A stretch of 64,000 nucleotides of DNA from an uncultured Pirellulaceae bacterium. GTDB lineage: Bacteria > Planctomycetota > Planctomycetia > Pirellulales > Pirellulaceae. Positions 8,509-16,900 of the stretch are shown here, piece after piece. The stretch covers positions 1 through 64,000 of the forward strand of contig CAJQPP010000047.1 in the NCBI GenBank assembly GCA_905480235.1. Direction: 5' to 3'. Every line of letters begins with the position of its first letter. The stretch's first letter is position 1. A program made the position numbers and the translations under genes. The notes under the pieces are model-generated. The model saw only the letters and a list, made by a program, of their open reading frames with translations, did not search any database and had not been told where the DNA came from.

Positions 8509-10494
8509 GTGGACTTTTTTGCCAGCCAGGAACTTGCCAGAAAAAATACGCGGCGATTGATTTTCTATTTCATCATTGCCGTCATTTGCATGATCGCTTC
8601 GATTTACGTGATCGTGATGATGGCTATGGGTGCGACACGCGCATCGAACTCAGCTCCCAGCTCGCAAGCGATGACGGTTGAATTTTTTGATCCTCTCGTG
8701 CTGGGAGCTGTGGCTTTGGCTGTCAGTTCGGTGGTGGGGATGGGCAGTGCTTACAAAATTGCCTCGTTACGGGGTGGTGGCGAAAGTGTGGCTGCCATGT
8801 TGGGTGGGAGGCGTTTACCGCCCAATTCCAACGATCCGGGTGAACGCCGAATCCTCAATGTCGTCGAAGAAATGGCGCTGGCCGCCGGGGCACCGGTGCC
8901 GCCGGTTTATCTCCTCGATAACGAGCCAGGTATCAACGCTTTCGCAGCCGGCTACACCATCGATGACGCCGTGATCGGTATCAACCGCGGTACCATCGAC
9001 AGCTTGACCCGCGACGAATTACAGGGCGTCATCGCCCATGAATTTAGCCATATCCTCAACGGTGATATGCGCATGAGCATTCGCATTATTGGCGTTCTGC
9101 ACGGCATCCAATTGATCGCGCTGGTCGGCTATTTTGTGCTCCGCAGCGGCGCCGGTGGGCGACGCGGTGGTGATAACAAAGGGGGAGGCGCCATCCTGTT
9201 AGTTGCCCTTGGCTTGGTGATCGTAGGTTGGGTTGGTTTGTTCTTCGCACGCGTCATCAAGGCCTCCGTTTCGCGGCAAAGAGAATACTTGGCGGATGCC
9301 ACGGCGGTTCAATTTACCCGTAATCCGGACGGTATCTCAGGAGCTCTGAAGATGATTGGAGCTTCCTCCAGTGGTTCCACGATGGCCGCCGCGGGAGCCG
9401 AGGAAGCCAGTCACATGTTTTTTGGATCGATGTTCCGTAATCCCAGTTCTATTTTCGCCACCCACCCACCCCTCGGAAAACGTATCCAAAAACTGGACCC
9501 ACAATTTAATGGGGACTTTACCGGTTACGCCAAAACTCGCATGGCGCGTCGGCAGCGACGAGAGGAAGCAGCGCTGAAAAAAGAAAAATCTAAAACAAAG
9601 ACCGGATTCCCGTCTGGCAGCCCCACCGGGAAAATGGGTTTACCGGGCATGATGGGAGACAGCTTTCCCATCGATCCTGCAATACTAATCGCCGGAATTG
9701 GCCTGCCCGATGAAGACGATGTGGAATATTCCGAATTGCTCGTAGATCGTATTCCCAATGATTTAGCCGACGCAGCACGCGATGTTTTTAGCGCTCGCTG
9801 TATCGTCTTTGCGTCGCTGTTGGATGACACCGCGGACGTGAGACGAGAGCAACTGGAAGCGGTTGCCAAAGGCGAAGGGCAAGCCACGATCGATGAGACG
9901 ATACGCTGGGAGCCGACCATTCGTAACTTGAATGAAAGGTATCGTCTGCCAGTCTTTGAAATTATCCAAGGTTCCCTGACCGGCATGTCACCGGAACAAT
10001 ACACCTCCTTTCGGGAAAGCGTCGACCGATTGGTGGCAGCCGATAAAAAAGTCGACCTGTTCGAGTTCTTCCTGAGGCACCATCTTTTGGTGCACTTGGA
10101 TCGGCGTTTCGGTCGGGTCGCTCCGCCCCGAGTAAAATATCGCGCGATGAACCCGTTGCAACCCGATATTTGTCGACTCCTCGGAGTGCTGGTCCGCGTC
10201 GGTCACAGTGATCGTCAAATCGCCAAAGCAGCCTTTAACGCGGCCATGGATGCGTTGGAAAAACCTTGGCATGACGAGGAGGGGTATCTCTCCGAGGGCT
10301 TCAAATACAGCACTCTCGAACAATCGATCGAGAAATTGAATGGAGCTTCTCCTAACATCAAGAAGCGTGTGCTCACGGCAATGGCGGTCGCTATTACGTT
10401 TGATAAACAAGTAACTGTCGAAGAGGCCGAGTTATTTAGAGCGATGTCGGAGTCCCTCGACTGCCCAGTTCCCCCAGTTGTTGCCAGCATTTAA
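8509..10494 (+). CDS. M48 family membrane metalloprotease (HtpX/Ste24-like) with long C-terminal domain
   Basis: Zinc endopeptidase of the inner membrane. The N-terminus (MDFFASQELARKNTRR) matches this subfamily, so the GTG at 8509 is the start. Transmembrane helices at about 17-38 and 62-82, then the catalytic domain: HEFSH with His177, Glu178, His181, and the third zinc ligand Glu259 in QREYLADATA. Two more helices lie between (about 195-212 and 226-247). HtpX is ~290 aa; here a further ~330 residues follow (a basic and glycine-rich linker near 345-380, then a helical region ending in a TerB-like stretch FDKQVTVEEAELFRAM). This long form next to lemA is a known arrangement. Probable role: degradation of damaged membrane or envelope proteins. 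Confidence 0.92.
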   Translation: MDFFASQELARKNTRRLIFYFIIAVICMIASIYVIVMMAMGATRASNSAPSSQAMTVEFFDPLVLGAVALAVSSVVGMGSAYKIASLRGGGESVAAMLGGRRLPPNSNDPGERRILNVVEEMALAAGAPVPPVYLLDNEPGINAFAAGYTIDDAVIGINRGTIDSLTRDELQGVIAHEFSHILNGDMRMSIRIIGVLHGIQLIALVGYFVLRSGAGGRRGGDNKGGGAILLVALGLVIVGWVGLFFARVIKASVSRQREYLADATAVQFTRNPDGISGALKMIGASSSGSTMAAAGAEEASHMFFGSMFRNPSSIFATHPPLGKRIQKLDPQFNGDFTGYAKTRMARRQRREEAALKKEKSKTKTGFPSGSPTGKMGLPGMMGDSFPIDPAILIAGIGLPDEDDVEYSELLVDRIPNDLADAARDVFSARCIVFASLLDDTADVRREQLEAVAKGEGQATIDETIRWEPTIRNLNERYRLPVFEIIQGSLTGMSPEQYTSFRESVDRLVAADKKVDLFEFFLRHHLLVHLDRRFGRVAPPRVKYRAMNPLQPDICRLLGVLVRVGHSDRQIAKAAFNAAMDALEKPWHDEEGYLSEGFKYSTLEQSIEKLNGASPNIKKRVLTAMAVAITFDKQVTVEEAELFRAMSESLDCPVPPVVASI

Positions 10495-10533
10495 TGGCCA
10501 TCAATTCACATGAGAGCTAGCGGCTCATCTTTT

Positions 10534-10563
10534 AGCCGTTCAAGACGGTTGTTTTCGTTCTCT
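10534..10563 (+). terminator. Possible terminator after the M48 gene
   Basis: AGCCGT (10534-10539), 5-nt loop, ACGGTT (10545-10550), with one G-T pair, followed by GTTTTCGTTCTCTT. Short stem and interrupted T-run, hence low confidence. The rest of the 240-bp spacer up to the next gene shows nothing I can name. Confidence 0.35.
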
Positions 10564-10734
10564 TAACGCCGCAGATGGTCGATTAAAAGAAAACGGTAAC
10601 CCGCGCGCAAATGCTGCATCCCAGCGTCATTTGGCAGGCAACCTCCGGTTGTTTGCGAAGGCTGATCCAGCACACTTTTTGGGCGGTTTTAGTTACCGGC
10701 GTAATCGAACATTCTTTGCAAGGAAGCAAGGTTC

Positions 10735-13700
10735 ATGGCACAGCAACGTCGACCAAGCGAACAGAACGACTCCGACGCTGGCGAGCGGGAAAGCGTAGAG
10801 CATGACGAACGGGTGGTGGGTCACAAAGATCGAAGCTTGTTTTCACGGAAATGGCTGTGGGGCCTGCTGATGTTGGTCGTCCTGGTGTGCTTTCTGCCTG
10901 CCATTGTGGTCCGCACGCCATTGAAGCAAGTTATTATTGACCAGGCTTTGGCAGATTTTAAGGGACGCATTACGGTCGATGCCGTTACTTGCGGTTGGAT
11001 TACCAATACCGAATTGACCAACGTGGTGGCGACGGATGAATCCGGGAACCCATTGTTTCGCGTTGGTTCGTTAAAGATTGGCAAGTCTTTGATTTCAATC
11101 TTAAACGCCACGGATTATGGAACGATTCAGATAGATCGTCCTGTTTTGCATTTGCGTTTGCGTCCCGATGGCAGCAACCTGGAAGATGCGTTGGTTGATT
11201 TATTACCGGAGGCGGAGCAAGCGGAGGGGCCTTCCCCGTCGGCAATTTTAGCGATTACTGACGGGCAAGTTTTGCTCACGGATGCGGCCACAGAGCGACA
11301 ATACAGCTTAGATAAATTGACAGCCAATATCGAGGCTTTCCAACCCGACGGCGCTCCTTTGAGAGTCCATCTGACGGGGGACGTTGCAAATCAAGGGCAA
11401 GCCGGGCATGGCTCATTTGATGTCAAACTGGCCTTTGATGCGGGCAAGAACCAATTGGATTTCGAAAACGGTTTAGCCGAATTGGAAACCGATACGCTTC
11501 CCATTGAGTTCGCTTCGCCTGTCCTTTCTCGTTACGTCGAATCCATTGCCTTGTCAGGTATGATGAATGGCAAGGTCACTGCCAATTGGTCGGCCGAGGA
11601 TGCCGCTTTTGATGTTGATTTGGGTTCGACAGAATTTAGTAACTTGACGGTCGCTGCGCCGAAAAGATTAGCGGATGATAAAATTTGTCTAACCAATGCC
11701 TGGTTAAAGGGTCGCTTGTCGATCACGCCCCAAAAAATGCAAGCGGATCGTTTGGCGGGTTACACGGAAATGGGTTGGTTCAAGGCTGATGGCGAATTGA
11801 ATTGGCAACAGATAGCCGCCGTATCAGGCGCTCAAATACCGGCCAATAATTTCCAAGCGGAGGGCTCTGTCAGTTTGGCCCCCTTGGTGGCGATGTTATC
11901 CAATACGATACCTCTGCAATCGGGAATCCAATTGGAAGCCGGTACCATTCAATTCAATGCGGGCAGTCGTATCGAGGGTACCGATCGGCGTCTGGTGGTG
12001 AATGTGGAAAGTTCCGGCATCACGGCGGTTCGCGATGGTCGGCAATTGAACTGGGATAAACCTGCTCGCGTCGTGACGGCGATTCGTCAGACGAAAGATA
12101 ATGCGGTGCTCATCGAATCTTTCGATTGCCGGACGAATTTTCTCTCAGTCAATGGTTCCGCGAACCGAGACTCGGGTGAATTTCAGGTCCAAGGAAATCT
12201 CCAATCCGCATTGGCCGAGGTTAAACAATTCCTCGATTTGGGTGACTTCGAACTGGGGGGGGAAATCGATGGCAAGTTTGCGTGGCAGTTTGACGGTAAT
12301 TCCCGCGATAATTTGGAGAGTCGACCGTTACGTGCTGGAGGACGATTTCGTGTCGAGAAACCACGGGTTCAACTCCCTGAACAGGGTGCATGGAGCGAGG
12401 ATGAAATAGAAATTGTCCTGCAGCTTTCAGGACAGCGTTTAGCGAATCAAACCGGCATCGCGGTTCCGCTGCAATCCATTCGCCTGGATTCGGGGAAGCT
12501 GGACCTCATTAACGCAGGGCAGACCTTTGAAGCCTTGCTGGCCGAACCCCTGGTTGGTCCTTCATGGGATTCAGACTGGAAGCTTAACTGCAAGGTCGGT
12601 GGCGATTTGAAAACTTGGGTTTCACAACTTGCGGCCTTCGCACCGGTCGATGCCGTTGTCACGGGTAATCTGGACGCCGACGCTCAGATCGTGATAAAGC
12701 AAGGAAAACAGATTTGGGTTGAAGGCCTGAAATACGAATGCCGGGATCTCTTTTTTGATGGCTACGGCGTGACGCTGAATGAAAAGGAGACGGGCGGGGA
12801 AATCGAAGGCGGAGTTGAAATCAACAGCGGAAAGGTCCAAATCACCAATGCCACACTGGCGTCTTCGGCATTTTCGGTGCGAGCGCAGAATGTGTTGTGG
12901 GATCCTCGTCCAGAAACGGAGTTGCTGTCCGGTCAGATTGCGCTTCTGGCAGATATCAATCGATGTTTGACGGCGGTCAATCCAAAGCCTGCGACGGATA
13001 GCCTGCAATGGTTTGGCAGGGCCAATGGGACCATCGATCTGGCCACCAACGAGACCGCGATCAACAGTAAAATAGTCCTTGAGCTAAGCGACGTCGTGGC
13101 AGCTAGTTTTGAGCGGCCGCGTGGTGGCGTGCAAAATGTATCCAGCGGAGGCACATGGGTGCGGGTTTTGGATGAGGAGGCAATTACGGTCAACTCAACA
13201 TTGCAATTGAGTCGGGACTTACAGCATCTGGTGCTGAATAACGCTCAAGTAACTGCTTCCGCTTTGCAGGCCCAAATTACGGGGCAGGTGCGCCATCTAT
13301 CGGGTGCGTTAGAGACCGATATTGAGGGAACCTGGGACCCCGATTGGGTCAAGCTGAGGCCGTTGGTCGACTCCATGTTAGGCGGCATGGCCAGCCTGGA
13401 AGGCGTACGAGGCGGCGGCTTCCGCATGCAGGGACCCGCGTGTAACCCTCGATATGGCGAGCCTGGGGAATCGTGGATTAATCCCGCATTAAAAATGGCG
13501 ACCGTGGCGACTTGGGAATCGGGGCAAATCCTCGGATTACCAATCGGTGGCAGCCAACTGGATTTGCAATTAGCCAATGGGATCGCCATAGCACAAACGC
13601 AAAATATTCCCTTTAGCAACGGTGTGATGAGACTCGCCCCGCAACTGGATTTGCGAGGCGAAAGCAGTGTGCTTTATTTGACGCCTGGTGAGAAACTGGA

Positions 13701-14397
13701 AAGGGTTGAGTTGAGTCCGGAAATCTGCCGGGCTTGGTTGCAGTACGTGGCGCCGGTCATCGCGGGTGCCACAACCGCCCAAGGCCAGATCAGCGTAGCG
13801 ATCAATCAGGCTCGCATTCCCGTGGAACGCTTAGAAACTGCGACCGTGGAGGGAGTTGTGACATTGCATCAAGCGGGAATTGGACCGGGGCCGGTAGGGC
13901 AGCAATTGGTGCATATGGTCAACCGCGTCAAATCGCTTGCTCAAGGTAGGGCGTTCAATGCCACGCCCGCGGCAGCCAACGCCCAATGGCTAAAATTTCC
14001 TCAACAGAAAGTCGTTTTCCGAATTGAAAATGGCCGTGTGATCAACGAAGGAATCGAATTCCGCATCGAAGATATTGTCATTCGTACGTCCGGGAGCGTG
14101 GGGTTCGATCAATCGATGGATATGGTGGCAGAGATTCCCATCTTACCGCATTGGACTGCAAATAATGGGTTGGCCAAACATCTGAGCGGTAAGACGATTA
14201 AAATTCCGATTCGCGGAACGGTTCAAAAACCGCAAATGGATGGAAGCATCTTTAAAGAGCTGACTCAAAGTATATTGCAGGGTTCTGCAGGCCAAGCGAT
14301 TAACAATGAACTGCAGGGCCTGATCCAAAAAGGTAATCAGAGTCTTGAAAAAGAAGTTTTGGGCGGACTCAAAGGTATTTTTGGAAACGGTAAATAA
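10735..14397 (+). CDS. Large AsmA/TamB-like envelope protein
   Basis: A 1220-residue protein with a charged cytoplasmic N-terminus (residues 1-39), one transmembrane helix (about 40-59) and a very long extracytoplasmic beta-rich region. The start of the exported part (LKQVIIDQALADFKGRITVD...) and repeated segments describing amphipathic strands with many VTGNL/ITGQV/VNGSA-type units are typical of AsmA-clan proteins, which form long beta-taco grooves for moving phospholipid to the outer membrane. The C-terminal end (DIVIRTSGSVGFDQSMDMV, PIRGTVQKPQMDG) matches the AsmA-like C-terminal region. I infer lipid transport or outer-membrane homeostasis; no direct catalytic motif is expected. The ATG at 10735 follows AAGGA at 10 bp. 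Monocistronic. Confidence 0.7.
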   Translation: MAQQRRPSEQNDSDAGERESVEHDERVVGHKDRSLFSRKWLWGLLMLVVLVCFLPAIVVRTPLKQVIIDQALADFKGRITVDAVTCGWITNTELTNVVATDESGNPLFRVGSLKIGKSLISILNATDYGTIQIDRPVLHLRLRPDGSNLEDALVDLLPEAEQAEGPSPSAILAITDGQVLLTDAATERQYSLDKLTANIEAFQPDGAPLRVHLTGDVANQGQAGHGSFDVKLAFDAGKNQLDFENGLAELETDTLPIEFASPVLSRYVESIALSGMMNGKVTANWSAEDAAFDVDLGSTEFSNLTVAAPKRLADDKICLTNAWLKGRLSITPQKMQADRLAGYTEMGWFKADGELNWQQIAAVSGAQIPANNFQAEGSVSLAPLVAMLSNTIPLQSGIQLEAGTIQFNAGSRIEGTDRRLVVNVESSGITAVRDGRQLNWDKPARVVTAIRQTKDNAVLIESFDCRTNFLSVNGSANRDSGEFQVQGNLQSALAEVKQFLDLGDFELGGEIDGKFAWQFDGNSRDNLESRPLRAGGRFRVEKPRVQLPEQGAWSEDEIEIVLQLSGQRLANQTGIAVPLQSIRLDSGKLDLINAGQTFEALLAEPLVGPSWDSDWKLNCKVGGDLKTWVSQLAAFAPVDAVVTGNLDADAQIVIKQGKQIWVEGLKYECRDLFFDGYGVTLNEKETGGEIEGGVEINSGKVQITNATLASSAFSVRAQNVLWDPRPETELLSGQIALLADINRCLTAVNPKPATDSLQWFGRANGTIDLATNETAINSKIVLELSDVVAASFERPRGGVQNVSSGGTWVRVLDEEAITVNSTLQLSRDLQHLVLNNAQVTASALQAQITGQVRHLSGALETDIEGTWDPDWVKLRPLVDSMLGGMASLEGVRGGGFRMQGPACNPRYGEPGESWINPALKMATVATWESGQILGLPIGGSQLDLQLANGIAIAQTQNIPFSNGVMRLAPQLDLRGESSVLYLTPGEKLERVELSPEICRAWLQYVAPVIAGATTAQGQISVAINQARIPVERLETATVEGVVTLHQAGIGPGPVGQQLVHMVNRVKSLAQGRAFNATPAAANAQWLKFPQQKVVFRIENGRVINEGIEFRIEDIVIRTSGSVGFDQSMDMVAEIPILPHWTANNGLAKHLSGKTIKIPIRGTVQKPQMDGSIFKELTQSILQGSAGQAINNELQGLIQKGNQSLEKEVLGGLKGIFGNGK

Positions 14398-14432
14398 ATC
14401 CAACGTAGCGATGGGTTGCCGGTGGGGCCGCC

Positions 14433-14460
14433 AATAAAAAAAGCCGACACGGTGTCGGCT
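14433..14460 (-). terminator. Rho-independent terminator for the minus-strand secreted-protein gene
   Basis: Perfect 9-bp stem AGCCGACAC (14442-14450) with GTGTCGGCT (14452-14460). Read on the minus strand it is followed at once by seven T (plus-strand A at 14436-14442). The same stem may also slow plus-strand read-through from the AsmA-like gene. Confidence 0.78.
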
Positions 14461-14488
14461 CTTAGGGGGTTTCAGCCATGTTAGCGTC

Positions 14489-14932
14489 TCAGCTGCCTGT
14501 CTTGGTTTTCTTGGCACGATCAAAAATCATGCTTTGATCTCGCAACTTGACGGTAAAGGAATCTGCTTCATCCAGCGTAAACTCAAACGATTGAATATCC
14601 GGTCGCTGAGGGGCTTCGATGGATAACTTCACCCATTTCTTAGCCGGGTTGTATTCTTCGACTCGATAGGTGGCTTTGATTTCCTGTCCCATCAACGCAA
14701 CCTTTAAGTTGCCCTTGGTAAATTCCATCTTCATGCCACCGAGCACCTGTTTCGCCATTTCCAGACGATCTTCCGTGGCACCGGCTTCCTTCATGATCAC
14801 AATCGTCTTTTCAGAGTTGCAATTCCAATTGCCCAGCATCGTTTTGGGTAAATCGACCTCTTGAGCCGTGACCGCAGAATTCAGAAAACAGAACGCAAAA
14901 CAGGTGAACGCACTAACGGCAGTTTTGAGCAT
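14489..14932 (-). CDS. Small secreted protein of unknown function
   Basis: 147-residue product with a typical signal peptide (MLKTAVSAFTCFAFCFLNSAVTAQ, cleavage after AVTAQ). An upstream in-frame ATG would add 20 charged residues before the signal, so the ATG at 14932 is preferred. The mature part (KTMLGNWNCNSEKTIVIMKEAG..., later VEEYNPAKKWVKLSIEAPQ and FTLDEADSFTVKL) reads like a small lipocalin-like beta-barrel of the kind annotated as TIGR03067-type or similar planctomycete secreted domains, but I cannot assign it firmly. Single gene with its own terminator. No enzyme motif seen. Confidence 0.7.
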   Translation of the reverse strand: MLKTAVSAFTCFAFCFLNSAVTAQEVDLPKTMLGNWNCNSEKTIVIMKEAGATEDRLEMAKQVLGGMKMEFTKGNLKVALMGQEIKATYRVEEYNPAKKWVKLSIEAPQRPDIQSFEFTLDEADSFTVKLRDQSMIFDRAKKTKTGS

Positions 14933-15199
14933 AATAAGTCTCCGATTGGGTTGAGACGACCGGTCTGCTGATTGGATTGGGCGAGGATGCACTGAACGTG
15001 TAACGGTTGGAAATCACAAATTAGCGAATACTGCAAAAATTGGCAATCTCGTGTGGCGGGTAATGTCATGCGGGTAATTCACGAAACGCTAGGTTGGCTG
15101 GTACGATTCAGGCATTCGATTGGTTCGAAACCGCGATAGCAGATCTAAAAAACCTGTTTTTGCAAGCATAAGCACACGATTGGAAAGGCAGGGGCACCT

Positions 15200-15955
15200 A
15201 TGGAAATTCACTTGTTAGGAACCGCCGGGTACCACCCCAATGAGGCACGACATACTGCTTGCATGATGATTCCCGAAGCCGGTGTTATTCTGGATGCAGG
15301 CACCGGTTTTTTTCGAGTTCGCGATTGGATTCAAACCCCAGAGCTGCACGTCTTCTTAAGCCACACGCACTTGGATCATTGTGTTGGCTTATCGTTTTAC
15401 ATCGACGTGCTGCATGAGAAAAACGTGGAACGGGTATATGTCTACGGCGCGGCAGACAAGCTTGAAGCGGTAAAAACGCAACTTTTTTCGGACCAACTAT
15501 TTCCGCTGCCACCGAATTTCGAGTGGGTGGTGATCGACCCGTCCCAAGGGGAAATCGGTTTGGGTTTACCCCTCGATGGTCGGATTACTTGGTGTCCACT
15601 CAAACATCCTGGCAGTAGCCTTGGCTTTCGCTTGGAGTGGGACGATTCCAGTTTGGCGTACATCACGGACACGACGGCTAACGTCGAAGCGGATTACGTT
15701 GCGTTTATAGAAAGAGCGGATTTATTAATTCATGAATGCAACTTCACTGACGGCAATGAAGCCTTGGCTGAGAGGACGGGGCATAGTTGCTTGACTCCCG
15801 TGGCACATGTGTGTGCGGCGGCCGAAGTGGGTCGCTGTGTCATTGTTCATTTCAATCCGATGGCTAATCCAGAAACGGCATTGGATCTAAATTCAGTTCG
15901 GACAATTTACCCATCATTTAAGATTGGTAAGGACCATATGCGATTGACCTTTTAA
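15200..15955 (+). CDS. MBL-fold metallo-hydrolase (RNase Z-like)
   Basis: Soluble metallo-beta-lactamase-fold hydrolase of 251 aa. The dinuclear metal site is visible: HTHLDH with His55, His57, Asp59, His60, then ITDTT (bridging Asp), a His near GHSCL and the C-terminal HFNP. The order resembles RNase Z and related phosphodiesterases, but the RNase Z exosite arm is absent, so tRNA 3' processing is not supported; a phosphodiesterase for a small substrate is more likely. AGGGG lies 6 bp before the ATG. Faces the glutathione peroxidase gene across a strong terminator. Confidence 0.88.
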   Translation: MEIHLLGTAGYHPNEARHTACMMIPEAGVILDAGTGFFRVRDWIQTPELHVFLSHTHLDHCVGLSFYIDVLHEKNVERVYVYGAADKLEAVKTQLFSDQLFPLPPNFEWVVIDPSQGEIGLGLPLDGRITWCPLKHPGSSLGFRLEWDDSSLAYITDTTANVEADYVAFIERADLLIHECNFTDGNEALAERTGHSCLTPVAHVCAAAEVGRCVIVHFNPMANPETALDLNSVRTIYPSFKIGKDHMRLTF

Positions 15956-15996
15956 AAAACTAGGGCGGTGGGTTTCTTGGGAAACTCACACGCCCT
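15954..15996 (-). terminator. Strong hairpin terminator in the convergent spacer (mainly for the peroxidase gene)
   Basis: 15 base pairs with one bulged A: AGGGCG (15962-15967) plus GTGGGTTTC (15968-15976) pair with GAAACTCAC (15981-15989) and CGCCCT (15991-15996), TTGG loop. On the minus strand it is followed by AG and six T (A-run 15954-15959). On the plus strand the following sequence is only pyrimidine-rich, so it may act in both directions with unequal strength. Confidence 0.7.
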
Positions 15997-16062
15997 CAGT
16001 CTCTTTCGCATCATTACTGCTGGCGAGTCCCGCGACTCCGGGGCCCGCATTGATTATCGTTT

Positions 16063-16623
16063 TTAATTGTCGTTTAGAGCTTTCTCTACTTCGGCAACGA
16101 AGTCTTTTCCCATCGGATCGGTTCGGGACCCAAATCTGCCGATGACATTGCCATTGCGATCAATTAGGAACTTCTCAAAATTCCAACTCACTTTTCCTGA
16201 ACCCTTGGGATTCGTATCGAGGCTCGTGAGGTGTTTGAAGAAATCATTCGCATCGTCACCGTTGACATTGACCTTGGAAAACATATCGAATTCCACGCCG
16301 TAATTGTCACTGCAAAACGCCATGATGTCTTTCTCGCTGCCGGGTTCTTGACCGCCGAATTGGTTGCAGGGGAAACCCAGTACAGCCAAGCCCTTGTCGG
16401 CATATTTCTTGTGCAGTGATTGCAATTTGGAGTATTGGGGTGTCATGCCGCATCGACTGGCGGTGTTGACGACGACGACGACTTTGTCTTTGTAGTCAGC
16501 CAAGGATTTATCCTTGCCTTCAATAGTCTTCATCGTGAAATTTAAGGCCGGCGGAACATCTTGTGCGTTCACCGAGTAACAAGCGACCAACGCGACCAAG
16601 AGAGATAAAACAACCGATTTCAT
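16063..16623 (-). CDS. Exported glutathione peroxidase (Cys type)
   Basis: Thiol peroxidase that reduces hydroperoxides, probably with thioredoxin as donor as in most bacterial Cys-type enzymes. GGAG 8 bp upstream sets the ATG at 16623, giving 186 aa with a signal peptide (first ~20 residues, ending VNAQ). The catalytic set is visible: Cys58 in TASRCGMT (Cys in place of selenocysteine), Gln92 in FGGQEPG, Trp147-Asn148 in SWNFEKF. The second family motif LGFPCNQF contains Cys86, which may act as resolving cysteine. Its export suggests protection of the periplasm against peroxides. Single gene. Confidence 0.93.
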   Translation of the reverse strand: MKSVVLSLLVALVACYSVNAQDVPPALNFTMKTIEGKDKSLADYKDKVVVVVNTASRCGMTPQYSKLQSLHKKYADKGLAVLGFPCNQFGGQEPGSEKDIMAFCSDNYGVEFDMFSKVNVNGDDANDFFKHLTSLDTNPKGSGKVSWNFEKFLIDRNGNVIGRFGSRTDPMGKDFVAEVEKALNDN

Positions 16624-16900
16624 GGATTGCTCCGAGATACATGTGACACAGGTATGCATAGGACTCAAAAATTAAGTCATATGTTTGCAAACTGAAAAAA
16701 CCTTAGGGGGATTTTCTTCAGCAATTATGGGGGCTTTCGCAGTGAGCGACAATTTGGATGCAGTTTTTTGTCATGCCAGGAGAAACAAATTTGCCCGCTG
16801 CGTCAAACATGCCAATCCCGGGCTGTTTTTCCCTCGCCGGCCCGTTTTTAGCGGAAAAGACGGGGATTAGACCGGAATAGACGCGGTTGCTGGTGTTCGC

